A stretch of DNA of 64,000 nt from Lamellibrachia columna (lineage: Eukaryota > Annelida > Polychaeta > Sabellida > Siboglinidae): NCBI GenBank assembly GCA_963662155.1, contig OY759264.1:18715642-18779641 (forward strand), in the 5' to 3' direction. The stretch's first letter is position 1. The number at the start of each line of letters is the position of its first letter. A program made the translations under genes and the position numbers. Under the pieces are notes generated by a model that saw nothing but the letters and a program-made list of their open reading frames with translations, did not search any database and was not told the DNA's origin. Positions 12,300-30,607 of the stretch are shown here, piece by piece.

Positions 12300-15200
12300 G
12301 GAGCACAGGGCGTCAACCATGTTTCTCAACCTCACTCTCTTCTGGGCTAGAGCTTTGGCCTCTTGCCAGGTGCCCCCACTTTATCAAGATCTTGTAGTGT
12401 GGAGCGTCTCCAGTTGATTTTTGGCCTTCCTTGTCTTCTCTTTCCTTGTGGGTTATAGTCCAGTGCTTGTTTGGTTGTATTTGTTGGATCTTTTCGGAGT
12501 GTGTGGCCAATCCAGCTCCATTTTCTCCTCTTGATTGTAGTGCTTATTTCTTTCTGTTTGGTTTTCTTCTAGAGCTCTTTATTTGATATTTTGTTAGGCC
12601 ATCATACCTTATCGGAGGCGACTATTGATGAAGACTTGGAGTTTGTTATTGAGAGACTGAGTGGTTTTCCACGTTTCACAGCCATACAGAAGAACTGGTT
12701 TAACGTTGGTGTTGAAAATGCGGATCTTAGTGTTTATGGATAATTGGGAAGAGAGCCATACAGGGCGTAGAGTTCTGAAGGCATGGCGAGCTTTATTGAT
12801 GCGTAGCTCCACATCTTTGTCAGCTCCACCATTTGTACTGATGTTGCTCCCGAGGTAGATGAAGTCTTGTACTTCCTCAACAGTACCACTTTCTAGTGAG
12901 ATGGGTTCGGAGGATCTGCTGTTGACTTTCACCACCTTTGTCTTTCCCACATTGATCTTAAGACCCAGTTGGATGTTTTTTTCTTGAAGCCTTCCTGTTT
13001 TTTGTTGCATGTGTTTATGGGTTTCTGAGAGTAGTGCTAGATCATCTGCAAAATCCAAGTCTTCTAGTTGTGAGAACAAGTTCCACTGGATCCCAGTACG
13101 ATGGTGTTTTGTGGATCTTTTCATTGTCCAGTCTATTGCTATCAGAAAGAGCAGTGGAGATAGCAAGCAGCCCTGTCGTACTCCAGTTCCAATCTGGAAG
13201 CCTTCTGAAACTTGCCCATTAAAGATGACATGACCAGTGAAACCTTCGTACATGTTCTTTATTAGGTTTACAAATTTTGTGGGTAAACCATAGTGCCTCA
13301 GGAGCTTCCATATAACTGTCCTATCTATACTATCAAATGCTTTTTCCAAGTCCACAAAGTTTATGTAAAGGGAGCTCTGCCATTCAATCCATTGTTCAAC
13401 GATAATCCTGAGTGTAGCAATGTGATCTGTGCAGGATTTATCCTTTCTAAAGCCAGCTTGTTCCTTTCTTAGCTTCTTGTCAACTGTTTCTTGTATCCTA
13501 TCCAAGATGATACGGCAGAAAATTTTACTGGGCACTGATAGAAGCATGATCCCTCTCCAGTTCACTGAGGTTGCCTTTCTTGGGGATTGTAACTAGCATA
13601 CCTGTCTTCCATTCAGTTGGTATTTCCTCTTTATCCCAGATCTCATTTAGCACGCTGTATAAAACGTCTGTGGTGGCCCCAGTATCAGCTTTTAAGACAT
13701 CAGATGGTATATTGTCAATTCCAAGTGCTTTGCCTAGCTTCAGCTTTTTGATGGCTCTCTTTATCTCCTCTTTGGATATCATACCACAATTAATGTTAAG
13801 GTCTTCGTTTGTTTCCTCAATGTCTGGGATTGAATCTGGTGGAGGCCTATTCAAGATATCTTGGAAATATTCTTTCCAGCGTTGTAACTGTAGAGATTCC
13901 TTAGTGAGAAGGTTTCCCTGTTTGTCCCTGATGGGGCGACTAGTGCTCTTGTTCTTCCCTGCTAGCTGTCTGATGATCTTGTATACATCTCTGGAGTTGT
14001 TTTGCCTAGCTGCGATCTCAGCCTCGTTTGCTAGTTTTTCGTCATATGTTTTCTTGTCTCTCTTTGTCTTCTTTTTAACTGCTTTGTTTCTTTCCTGGTA
14101 TTCCTGATGCAGTTTTTTTCCTTGTGTCATCTGCTTCCTTGTTGAGTTTCATTTTAGTCTCCCTCCTTGCCTCACTAGCTTCCCATGTGTCGTCTGTAAT
14201 CCAGTCCTTCCTCCTAGCTTCCCAGCAGCCTAGGACTTGTTTACAGGTGTCTGTAATTACATTCTTGCATCTTGTGTACTTTTCATCAATGTTTTTGCCT
14301 CTTCCAATGCTTGGAACCTGTTCCGTAGTGTGATTTCCAGTTCCTGTCGTATTTTAGTATTTTGAAGTTTTCTTATCTCAAACCTTCTTTGTACCTTGTT
14401 ATCTGTCTTCTTCTTTGCTGCTAGCTTCTTCCTAAATTCACCCACAAGTAGGTGGTGGTCGGAGTTAATGTCAGCTCCTCTTTTCACTCTGACGTCTAGA
14501 AACACTCTCCTCCATTTCTTGGTGAATGCTATGTGGTCAATTTGGTTTTCCGTCTGTAAATCTGGGGATATCCATGTGGCTTTTTGTGTAGGCTTGTGTG
14601 GAAAGAGAGTTTCTCGATTATCAGTTCATTGAGAGTACAGAAATCTGCAAACAGGAGACCGTTCTCATTCATCTGTCCCAGACCTTCTTTCCCCATTGTG
14701 CCTTTCCAATTGTCATTATCATTTCCAATCTTAGCATTCATATCCCCCATAACAACTTGGATATCCCTCTTCAGTAGTTTTTGGGTGACTGTTTGTAGAT
14801 GTTGGTAGAAGGTCTCTTTCTCTTCAAATTCAGCAGAGTTAGTTGGTGCATAGCAATGTATAATGGTGATGTTCCGACCTTTTGATGTAAACCTGGCTGT
14901 GATGATTCCCTCCGAGACTGGTTCCCATTCGATGAGACTTTTTGCTGCTTCCTTTGAGAGGAGCAGCCCTACTCCCTGTGTGTGCGCATCTTCTTCTCTC
15001 TCATTCCCAGAGTACAAGTAAATTTCTCCAGAGCTAGTTGTAACCTTCCCAAAGGTGTTTCATCTCCTTTCACAGATTCCAATGATGCTCAGCTTGTATC
15101 TTCTCATTTCTTTGGCGAGCTGTGCCAGTTTTCCTGCCTGGTACAGTGTCCTGACATTCCAACATCCAATTCTAATTTTTTACTTGAGCTGTAGCAGACC

Positions 15201-15578
15201 CTTCTTCCCTTGGGCTTCCTGTCGGCTTTCACCCAAGGGATTCATACGCACCCTTCCAGGACAGCTTGCTTTGCTCAGATCGAGGTGTGGTTGAGTATTC
15301 ATGATTTCGGTTTCTGTAATCGATTTCAATAACAACTGAGTGGGTGATTAGCCCAAGCTGCTGTGCCCACAAGTTTTCCGCAGTGGTCGTAGACCATTTT
15401 CCTCCCGGGCTCCATGATCAAGAGATGTGGCTGGACTGTGCTTTGTCTGACCACTCGCCCCAGACCTGCCCGGTATGGTTGGACCTGCCAGGAGTTGCCT
15501 CCCACCGGTATAGCTCAGGGGGTCATAGGGGTACACAAGCCTCCTTACCACGACAAGGTAACAGTCCACAAGGAAGTC
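12300..15578 (-). mobile_element. RTE-like LINE (endonuclease + reverse transcriptase), near full-length but frameshifted
   Basis: Read 5' to 3' on the minus strand. Leader about 15578-15200. The endonuclease start (a GCWNVRTLYQAGKLAQLAKE-like region) lies at about 15190-15080. Endonuclease motifs GVGLLLSKEA, HCYAPTN and VMGDMNAKIGND lie at 15017-14529. DVRVKRGADINSDHHLLVGE at 14505-14257 is the endonuclease SDH box. The linker is at 14130-13525 (TEWKTGMLVTIPKKGN). The RT at 13565-12609 has QAGFRKDKSCTDHI, the NFVDLEKAFDSIDR box, GVRQGCLLSPLLF and the catalytic box FADDLALLS. The terminal WxGHxLRK-like region is at about 12510-12313. At least four frame breaks make it inactive. It splits a CR1-like LINE. 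Confidence 0.85.
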
Positions 15579-15813
15579 TGCCTAGTACAGCATCCCCCAT
15601 TTTATATTCTTCGTCCATGTTTCCATATCCTATGTGTATACATTTACATTTCCCAAAATAGAATAACAATTGGCAGTTTTCAGTCCATTTAACTAATTTA
15701 TCTAGATCATCCTGTAAACTTTGTTTATTTGTATCATTAGTAACCTTTCTGAATACTTTTGTGTCATCTGCAAATTTTAGTACTTTGCTAGATGTGTCAT
15801 CTTCCAAATCATT

Positions 15814-15846
<33 letters not shown>

Positions 15847-16415
15847 GTATAGGGCCTAATACTGATCCCTGTGGTACACCACTCAGAACAGATTTCCAGT
15901 TTGTTTGAAATCTCACCATCTACTATTACTCTTTGTCTTCTGTGTGTAAGCCACTTTTCTATCCAGGTGATGACATCATTGCCTATACCATGGACTTTTA
16001 GTTTAAGTAACAATCTTTGATGTGGCACTTTATCAAAAGCTTTCTGAAAATCTAAATAGACAACATCCACCGTTGACCCGTCATCTACCGACTTTGTAAT
16101 TTCTTCCAAAAAAGCATAAGAGATTGGTTAGACATGACCTTGCTTTTAGCAACCCATGTTGAGATGTATTTATTAATTTATGTTTTACAAGGAATTCCAC
16201 CATGTGGTCTCTAATTAATGTTTCGAGTAATTGATGTTAAACTCGCTGGTCTGTAATTTTCTGGTTTGTTCCTCGATCCTTTCTTAAATAGCGGTGTAAT
16301 GTTTGCCTCTTTCCATTCTGAAGGAACTATTCCTTCTTCTAGTGACAAGTTAAACACTTTTGCTAGTGGTGTACTAATTTGCTCAACAATTTCCTTGGGT
16401 GTGTCTAAAGGAGCA
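15579..16415 (-). pseudogene. CR1/Jockey-like LINE, 5' RT segment
   Basis: Minus strand. 16400-16120 carries broken frames of the early RT (traces of PLFKKGSRNKPENYRPASLT). The frame 16109-15813 has STVDVVYLDFQKAFDKVPHQ and WIEKWLTHRRQRVIVDG. 15807-15600 has SKVLKFADDTKVFRKVTND, where FADD is the catalytic box. A (TA)14 microsatellite (15812-15839) lies between the two frames, close to the point normally occupied by the GVPQGSVLGP motif, which is degraded here. Confidence 0.8.
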
Positions 16416-16555
16416 TGTGGTCAGTGACCTATAATTTATTTTATAATAATAGTTATTATATAGGTCAGTGCATATGGTACGTATTACCGGATATGAATTC
16501 CCTGGGGTAGGGTCAAACTTTCAAAAAGGCTACATCTAGGATTTTCTCAAGTTAC

Positions 16556-16622
16556 TAGTTTGTGTGTACCCCCATGTGTTTATGTGTACCCTTATGTGTT
16601 TGTGTGTACCCATGTGTTTATG
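16556..16622. repeat. Short GTGTGTACCC minisatellite (unit 1)
   Basis: Three imperfect copies of a ~20-bp unit (tgtgtacccccatgtgttta). The paralogous site at 25718-25835 has expanded to about six. Confidence 0.7.
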
Positions 16623-18489
16623 GATACAAAACATCTAGGAATAGCACATAACGCCTAAGCAGCTATCCATAAACAAGGCTTCAACTAAATATGGTTGCCA
16701 TTTCTCATTTACGGTTGCCATTTCAACCGAATAACTTAATTAACTATAGCTAGTGCATTATAAAATTATTACTGCGAAAAGGCTAATGGATGTTTATAAT
16801 TTAATGCCATCAACTGATTCTGCTACATCTGCTCGAAGCTAACTGAAGACCAAACTAAGTTTGAGTATCTAAAAAGACATAACTGCAGAAATGTACGTCA
16901 GGCCCCCGGGTGACTCAGACTTTTACTAGTCCACTTGTCTTTACACAGATTTTGTTACATCTGTTACATCGTCATATCGACTACTTCGCTGTAATAATTC
17001 GATGTGTTGCCACACCCTTACCACGCTAGATTGTAGGGGAATGTAGCCGATCCCACGGACACTGCGACATTCCAATAGGACTACTCATTTTGTGGGAACA
17101 CTACGTAATCATGGATAACACGCTGACGGTTTCAAGATTATTTAATCGCGTTCTTGTCATTCATAACCTCACTACAAAAATAAACGTAAACACAAACTCT
17201 TAAGACGGAGCAGCAACGTTCTAAACACTTGGGCAACAAAGTGTGTGAAAAACTGCTATATGAAAAAGCGCAGATACACAACTACACCAACGCAGATTAA
17301 AATGGAAAGTACGTGTTTAAAAGTGGGCAACAATAACTGTAATCAGGTACGATATCAGCTTGTTTTGTTTTCACGTCTGTCGACAGTACATACAAAAACA
17401 TAACACCATACAGTGCCACCTTTTTCGTTATCTTGATAATGTAAATTGTCTATAGCTATGATTTTAACCCGTATAGTATTCTGCACAACTGCATGCCATC
17501 GGAATAAGGTATATTATCATTGCATTGTTTACATGTTCCCATGGAAGTGTTGTTACTGGCATGTAATCAGACAGTCCCTACAGCTCTAGATATGCAAATC
17601 AATTGTATCTAGTTTAAATTCAGATATTATCAAACATAACACCAATACTAAGTAAGATTGAAGACAATTTACAACCACACAGACAGGATATTAGTAATGC
17701 ATTTCAACATGCACAACACACAGCATTATATATTTGTATCAAAATATGTAACTTTCTATATTCTGTATAACATAGTCATAATATCATTAATATCATCTAT
17801 GTACAATCTAAAACAATTCTCCAATATGTTTCAATATAGACAGATGCCATGCAAAAACATGACCATCTAAAGATATGTTACGATATTATTTGCATACAAA
17901 TGTCTTGAATATTATCTGTAAAATGTAAACGTGTCCACGTGTGCATGTGTTTAACAACACCAGCACATACAGACACAGTCACACACATTGCACACACAAC
18001 ACAACACATCTGGCTAATCTCTGTAGGACTGGTGGATCCACCTTCATAGCAGGCTTAGATTCAACTGCAAGTCAGCACATTTAAATGCAAATGTTGATAC
18101 AAATGGATCTGGCTATTCATCTACAAATGCATCTGAATAGTTTTCAAGTTGTTGTGAGTGAAAAAAGCTCTTTATTTTATATGTTGGGTCAAGTTTGGAC
18201 AGATATAAAAACCAAAAGTACACACAGTAGTGTTAATGGACTGCATAGCAAGATGTGAAATAAATATCTTATATACAAGCTACATTCGTGGACCATTTTA
18301 ATATTGTTTACATTTGAAGTTTGCATTTAACATATGAAACATGTTTTTGATGCAAATGTTTATGATGAAAATGCATGTGTGGAGCAGGGACAACACTGCG
18401 TTTAAATGCAAATGCAACATTTTCAAATCAAAGCCTGCTTCACAGCCAGATCATCGATGCTTGTGGTGGCAGTACAGGTGGCACCACCT

Positions 18490-23881
<5,392 letters not shown>

Positions 23882-24416
23882 GATGATGATTGACAGCTAC
23901 AATTAACCTGGTTAAGTACAACACCAACTGGCAGTCACAGAAACCATGAAAGATACATACATGTATTGAATAACATTGTACAGTGGCATATTTAGTATCT
24001 CGGGAACGGGGGGCTAAAGGGTGAGCTAAGCGTATAGTTACCCACTAGTGTGCTACATCACGATGTACGTGTATAGGAAACAATTCTTATTCCAAAAGGG
24101 GCAAAGCCCAATGCCCCCCCCTCAGATATACCACAGACTTTGTATAATGAATACCATTACCTGGCTAGCCTTACAGCCTATGTTAACAACAATAGTAATA
24201 AGTTTGTTTGACTCCAAACAGGCTAATCTTGAGCTAACGGAGGAGTTTGGACCAACGGCCTTTAGTGTCTCTTCCGAAAGACAAAGTAGGGTGAATGAAA
24301 TTGCCCAAGCTTCGATCCATGGTCCATGCACTGTCCTCTTGATCGACAGGTGGCTGATATAACTAGTATTAGACCACCCACTCCCCCAGTATTGTGCAAT
24401 TAATTTTTTTTAAATC

Positions 24417-25075
24417 AAAGTATGCATTAATGGTTGTCCTCCCACCGATGTCAGGTTCTACATTACAGTGTCAGTTGTATACAGTTCTGTTTGGGATACC
24501 ACTAAAGTTACAACGACTGTACAAACTTCAAAGACAAAGTCGAAGTTGTGTCAACTACAGTACAGACGAAGTCGCGTACTAGAGCAGTAAATTCCGAACT
24601 GACAGGTGTAGAGAACTATCAGGTCAGTCAGAGTCCAGTGACCGCATGCACATCGTTCAAGCCTGTCTTCAATGCATGGTCATTCTGGGTCGTTCCGCTC
24701 TGCTAACTATCCATTGGCACTGTGGTTGTCATTGACGGCGAGTTTTGACTTTTGCGGACGCGGCGAGCTTACCGGTCCGTCGACGGTCACTGCAGCGGGG
24801 CGCGGCACTGTCACTGCAGCGTCTTTAGACGTCTTTTAGCAACCAAGTTTGGACAAACAAAACTGTGACAGCAGTTGCCTCTGCAGTCCAGGGAAGGCAA
24901 TTATTAGTTTCATACTTTGTTACATCAACGAACTCCCACAAACCCACTTACGTGTTCTTGAACGCTGTTGTCAACTTCTATGCGGCCAAGCAAATATCAC
25001 TCATTCGTCATCGCGATGAGTGCAATCATACTCACTAGGTGGCGCACCAGTTTACAGAAATGTAGCACACCATGG
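24417..25075 (-). promoter_or_regulatory. Probable 5' UTR/promoter region of FAXC copy 2
   Basis: Conserved with 8400-8795 plus 10321-10545 once the 1.5 kb insert of copy 1 is removed. It is GC-rich around 24740-24840. The most conserved part is 24845-25040 (tctgcagtccagggaaggca and neighbours), which suggests a transcribed or regulatory element, but no start site can be assigned. Confidence 0.3.
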
Positions 25076-25717
25076 GTGTGTCGAAAGGGGTTAAGACCAC
25101 TGTCGACCTTCCTGTTTATTGTGCGATATGTGAAATTAAACAATTCATATGATGTGACATTAGTGCAATAGAGCAGGCATATTCACACGTTTGTTTGTAG
25201 AAGCTATTGGCTGTGAAATAATGCATTTTTTTAGAGTTTAACAGGCGGAGGGATTTATGTGAGTTTTTCTGCTATGGGCCGCGTGAGCGCATGAATACAT
25301 GGCTATTTTTTGATGGGCATCGCTCGTCGGGGCGTTTTAAAAGAGCTGGAGGTATGTCATTTTGAAAAAAAATTGGTCGGCATGTCAATGATATGATGGC
25401 AGTTGCTGTAAAAATTCAGAATTTTTTATGGTCACGTTTTCTTATAATCAGACAAAACATGGCCACCAATGCAATTCTCTACAGTGGTCTTACACCTAAA
25501 GGTCACTGACCTATATAATAATAGTTATTATGTAGGTCAGTGCATATGGTACGTATTACCGGATATGAATTCCCTGAGATAGGGGTCAAACTTTCAAAAA
25601 GGCTACAGCGGAAATTGCAATGGTGGAATACATTTTTCTATGCCACCATAAAACTAATAATAACACGTACACATTAGTCACTGGATATATCTAGGATTTT
25701 TTCTCAAGTTATTAGTT

Positions 25718-25835
25718 TGTGTGTACCCCATGTGTTTATGTGTACCCCCATGTGTTTGTGTGTACCCCTATGTGTTTGTGCATGCCCCTATGTGTTTGTG
25801 TGTACCCCTATGTGGTTGTGCGTGCCCCTATGTGT
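25718..25835. repeat. ~20-bp minisatellite (TGTGTGTACCCCTATGTGTT)n
   Basis: About six imperfect units with alternating gtgtacccc and gcatgcccc variants. The unit-1 counterpart at 16556-16622 has three. Confidence 0.8.
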
Positions 25836-26155
25836 TTATGGATAGAAAACATCTAGGATTAGCACATAACAATTTAGTAGCTATCCATAAACAAGGCTTT
25901 AACTAAAATGGTTGCCATTTCTCATTTACAGTTGCCATTTCAACCGAATAACTTAGCTAGTGCATTATAAATTATTACTGCGAAAAAGCTAATGGATGTT
26001 TATAATTTAATGCCAACAACTGATTCTGCTGCATCTGCTGGAAGCTGACTGAAGACCAAACTAAGTTTGAGTGTCTAAAAAGACATAACGGCAGAAATGT
26101 ATGTCAGGGTGACTCGGACTATTACTAGTCCACTTGTCCTTACACAGATTTTGTG

Positions 26156-29100
26156 ATTTTCGATCTCGATTCTAGAATTCCAAGGTTATTATATTCTTCA
26201 GTTAAGTAAATATGGTATAATATACTGTTTTGCCATATGTACTATTGTAAATAGATTCACTGTGAACCGTATGGGTCGTGACACTACAAAACAAATATTA
26301 TTATAATATTACACAAGATGAAAGTAAAATACACACAGAAAGAACACAAGCACCACACGAGGTTAAACTGGTTTATTTTAAACACCGCTGAAATTAGAGA
26401 ACATGTCCTAAAGCCAATTATGAGTTATTAGTTAGCAGAATTTGACTTTGTCCAACTGAGGTAAAAAAAGAAATACAATTTGCATCAGTAGAAGACATCA
26501 TAACATTATAATATTCCAGTAGGGCATCTTCAAATACACCGCATTAGTGACTTGCTAAAACAAGTTCCCATTGGAAACACGACCACACTTTGGTACAAAT
26601 AGTTTAGTATCTATGTGCGAGACATTAGCAAAACTTGCCAAATTACTTGGGTATCATTCAAAATATTGAATCTTTCAAAATCTGTATTTTGTAAATCAAT
26701 ATGGCTTTTCATATATCCATGCCACTCTAGGCTATTTATTGAAATTCCATGCTTCCAGAGCCTTTAATATTAGCAAATAACCCATACATTTAACTGATTT
26801 TACATTCCCAGCATTAAACACTGGCAAGCAGAACTTTAAGTTTAATGCAGGTGTCAGAACTGTCTATAAGAGATTTTCCTCCTCAACCGAGCTGGTGTCA
26901 TTTCCTACCATCTTAGCACACAAGCTTGACGAAACAAAAAATGAAGCAGCTCAGAAGTATTCAAAGGTAGGCAATGTGTATACTTTCCCAAATGTCTTAT
27001 GGAGAAGCCATCATCATGGCTAAACTATAAACGCCACCCGACGCATTCATACCGTATAGCTTCCAACAGAAGTACACTACCAAGTAGACGTGTTCAGAAG
27101 ATTTTCAGGAGCGAAGGCACACAATTATATAAACTTTAGCATCAGAATCATGTGAAAAAATCAAGAAACTATTCAAACATTTACATGTAAACAATAGCAC
27201 GTGTTACTACTTACCATAATTATGTAAAAATTTAGCAATGTGCATTTATTGGAAACTATACGGTGCATATGCCTTGGGTTTACATGTGGAACTCTCTGCA
27301 ATGCATGTCTACATGTATATAATCCAAATATTGTATGCACTGGACACTAATACAACAGAACTGCCACCCACGATCTCCAAGTGGCTCGGGCAGAATTAAA
27401 GCCTACAACCACACCTACTACTAGTTGCATCAAGACTTTTCCCAGTGTCACGACTACCATATATCACCTGATGTATGCCATAACTGAAGCATGACCCTTT
27501 TAAAAAATACATTTTTAATGATTGCGCAATCCAATGCAGACAGAATTAATAACAATATTACATGTTCATACCCAAAAATTAATAATAACCAAGTGGCAAG
27601 TTTGAAAAAATATTATGGCAATTAAAATAAATGTATAAGTTCAGTTACTTTCATTAGCATAACAAAAACTATTCATGGGTCTTGCACGGGCATACAACAT
27701 GTCCAACATACAATATTTTGTTTAGTGTCAAATGATCACTTCTTGTAAGCTGTATGTTTTTTACATTTTATGATAAAATACTTCACCCAATTTTACATAA
27801 AACCAAAAAAACTGACACCCTCATATCACGAGCTGTTAGTGTTATTGCCCTCGTGTCACACACAGGTTTCTGAGAAGCAACAGGAACAAAACTGTATCAA
27901 ACTCACGACCTGAGTATGTAATCAAACCAGACAACATAATCAAGTGTAACCTTGGACAGGTAAATTATAGAAACCACCAGACTAAGACAACATTGCTCTA
28001 CTGCATAAAGCACAGAGAGAGGCGGTAATTTGTCACTAGCAGTAAATGTCTACGCATTAACACGTTTTCATAGGTGGGTGCGTGCATGCATGCACGACTG
28101 AACTCTGGTAGGTCTAATCCCCAAGCCCTGCCAAACTTGCCAACAGCAAGATGCAACAAAACTAAGTGGTTCAACACAATGGAGCGGCAACACATCATTT
28201 GAATTACAATGTACTAAAATGTGCTCGAACATCGGTTCTTGGTCAGACAATCATGCATTGCTAAGAAAGCAGGCTTACACCGATGGTGTAAAGCAGGAAT
28301 CAGAATTAAAATTTCTTTACCAAGTATCTTTAGCAATTGAAATAAAACAACTTATAGGGCTGATACAGTATGAAAAAGGTAAACCAGCAAAACCCGAGTT
28401 TTTAGCAAGCAGTAGGTACGGAAAGCTGTCTGAACAATCTCTTACATGCAAACAACTAAATTTGGAACCAGTTTTAGGGCCACAAACCAGTTATTATGGT
28501 GACAGTTCTCATATTTAAAAATCTTTTACAATCATGCATTGCTACCAAGACATTAGTATACAGTAAATCATTAATACCACAAAATGCATGGTGGCAATAA
28601 AATAGGTTGGGCATCACTAAAATTAGTTTTGTCAGGTTGCATAAAAATCACAGAAATCAGACAATGCTTAAAATAAAATGCCCTCTAGAAGTAGCAGCAA
28701 ACTCACACCTTGTATGCAAGAATGCAGATGTGTGTTGCAAAACAGTAAAAGATATAGTACATATATCAAATTGCTGCGTACAATATAGGTTGTCCACGCA
28801 GAAGCCAAGCAATGAAGCAGCATGCAGGTGATGTGTCAACATGATCATGATATCTTGTCTGTCAAATATAGGTGTTAATAAAATTCTGGTTCAACCCGTC
28901 ATTGCATTTTGTGCAAACCAAAACTTAAGTAGTTCCAGAAACTACGACAGGGTGTACCATCAAAACGACAAGATCAACTCTCAGACATAGTTAAATTGAA
29001 AGAAACTAATTTATCCAAATAATGCAATTGCGGTTATGTGTACTAACACCAAATTTACATTTTCCTCAGTACGCCAATTACTTCAACAAAAAGCACACTA

Positions 29101-30442
29101 GCAAACGGGGATATGAAGGTGCATGTTACACTTGAATATACTGGCATGCTACCATAATCAAAACATGCTAATTTGCCCCGAGTGCAGCTAAACACCATTG
29201 ACCATGCTGAAGCACCTTACATGAAAGTGCAGTGATTTAAAAACCTAACAATAAATAATTTAGTACAACCAGTGAAAACAACAAACAACACAATAAAATA
29301 ATACTGTTAACAAATAATTTTTGTGAGTTTTTTCTCGGTTACATTACAATACACTAACAAACACCACTGTTTCCTTGCTAACTATCCACGTTCTAAAACG
29401 AAAACACCATCAGTGCTACCCTGAAAGAATACCCTCATAGTGTAAAAAAGGATGGCTTCTATAGTGGGGCATGGTCAGTAGGACACCGTCAAGTCATTCT
29501 GCGGGGTTGTCTTTTGATACAGTATCTATTACATACTTCTTACCAGACTGAATAACATGCAACATTTAAAAAAACTCACACTTGTCAAACAGACATCTTA
29601 GCATAAGTCAGAAAATATGTCCTACTCAATATGTGTATTCCCACATCTCATGACAACAGAGCCATATTCCTTCTCTCAAGACGCTCACAACTTAATTGAA
29701 TTCAATTGAATTGCCTATCATCTGGTTTAGTGCAAACATGTCATTTGATATGCAGAAGGTAGTGTAGAGCATTTGACGCAACTAATATGTATGTAGTGGC
29801 ATGCAGGGCATGTCCAATATCAAGGCAGAAAAACATTTCTTAACGAGCTCAATCTGACCACAAAATAAAGAAAGGTGCCAGATTTTATTTATAGATAGAT
29901 AGCGGTGAACAGTGTTTTGTTACAACTAGATCTGTGCAATAATTTGGCTACAAGGTTAATATAAATTTCCGATTAATAAATTACTTGCTACACATAAATT
30001 TTGTCTATGAAACTTCATCCTTCTCAGTGGACATTGGTGTCAGCCATGTTGAACCCAGTTGACCTGGTTACTTGGCTCATGAAAGATACGACCTTGGTGT
30101 TCTATTCCTGAACTCAACCAATCATTTGGTTAACATTATGTGGAACAAACACCCAGCCCTACTGTACAACACACATGACCATAAAAGATTCGTGCAAGTT
30201 GTAGCCGCAGAAACAAACTACCAACATAACAAGACCAGCCATCAACACCAGCTGCAATGTGCTTTGTAGAAGATCCCGATGTGTCAAGCTTTGTGAACAT
30301 CGAAAATTTAGCAGCAACCTGGGGAATAAAATAGAACAGTAACTACTGTACAATGCGTTCTACAGCAAGAACCAATTACAGTGTCTCCTACAAACAATGA
30401 AACATGTTGCTTCAGTGCTACATCCAGTGGATGGATCTTACA
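26156..30442 (-). other. Probable long 3' UTR of the KIAA0232 homologue (about 26.37-30.44 kb)
   Basis: About 4 kb directly downstream of the stop codon at 30443, without recognisable exons, repeats or transposons and different in texture from the surrounding repeat-rich DNA. A TTTATT near 26371 (AATAAA on the minus strand) is a candidate poly-A signal that would define the end. The vertebrate gene also has a long 3' UTR. This is an inference from position and composition. Small ORFs here (for example 28219-28518 on the plus strand) have no recognisable features. Confidence 0.4.
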
Positions 30443-30607
30443 CTAAGCAGGAAGAGATTTGGTCTTGGCAATTGTCATCAAACGTCTCCTTTGGTATGTG
30501 TTAGCGTGCGTTGACATGCCACGCTCCGAGCGCAGACGGACACGTCGGGAGAATGATCCATGGGTGCTGCCTCCGATTGGCTGGCTGCAATTCACGGGCT
30601 TGTCATC
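30443..30607 (-). CDS. KIAA0232: KIAA0232 homologue, terminal coding exon 8
   Basis: 165 nt, acceptor TTCTTCTGTTGGTGCCAG|GATGAC, phase 0. It encodes DDKPVNCSQPIGGSTHGSFS, then an Arg-rich SRRVRLRSERG, and ends KTKSLPA with TAG at 30445-30443. The open frame, good acceptor and matching phase support it. No family homologue of this tail is recognised. Confidence 0.7.
   Translation of the reverse strand, partial: DDKPVNCSQPIGGSTHGSFSRRVRLRSERGMSTHANTYQRRRLMTIAKTKSLPA

Noticed and set aside
13571..14107. 178-codon plus-strand ORF
   Set aside because: Antisense of the RTE-like LINE linker/RT region on the minus strand; hydrophobic low-complexity content typical of shadow frames.
12300..15578. 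An active LINE
   Set aside because: At least four frame breaks separate the endonuclease and RT motifs, so it is not autonomous.
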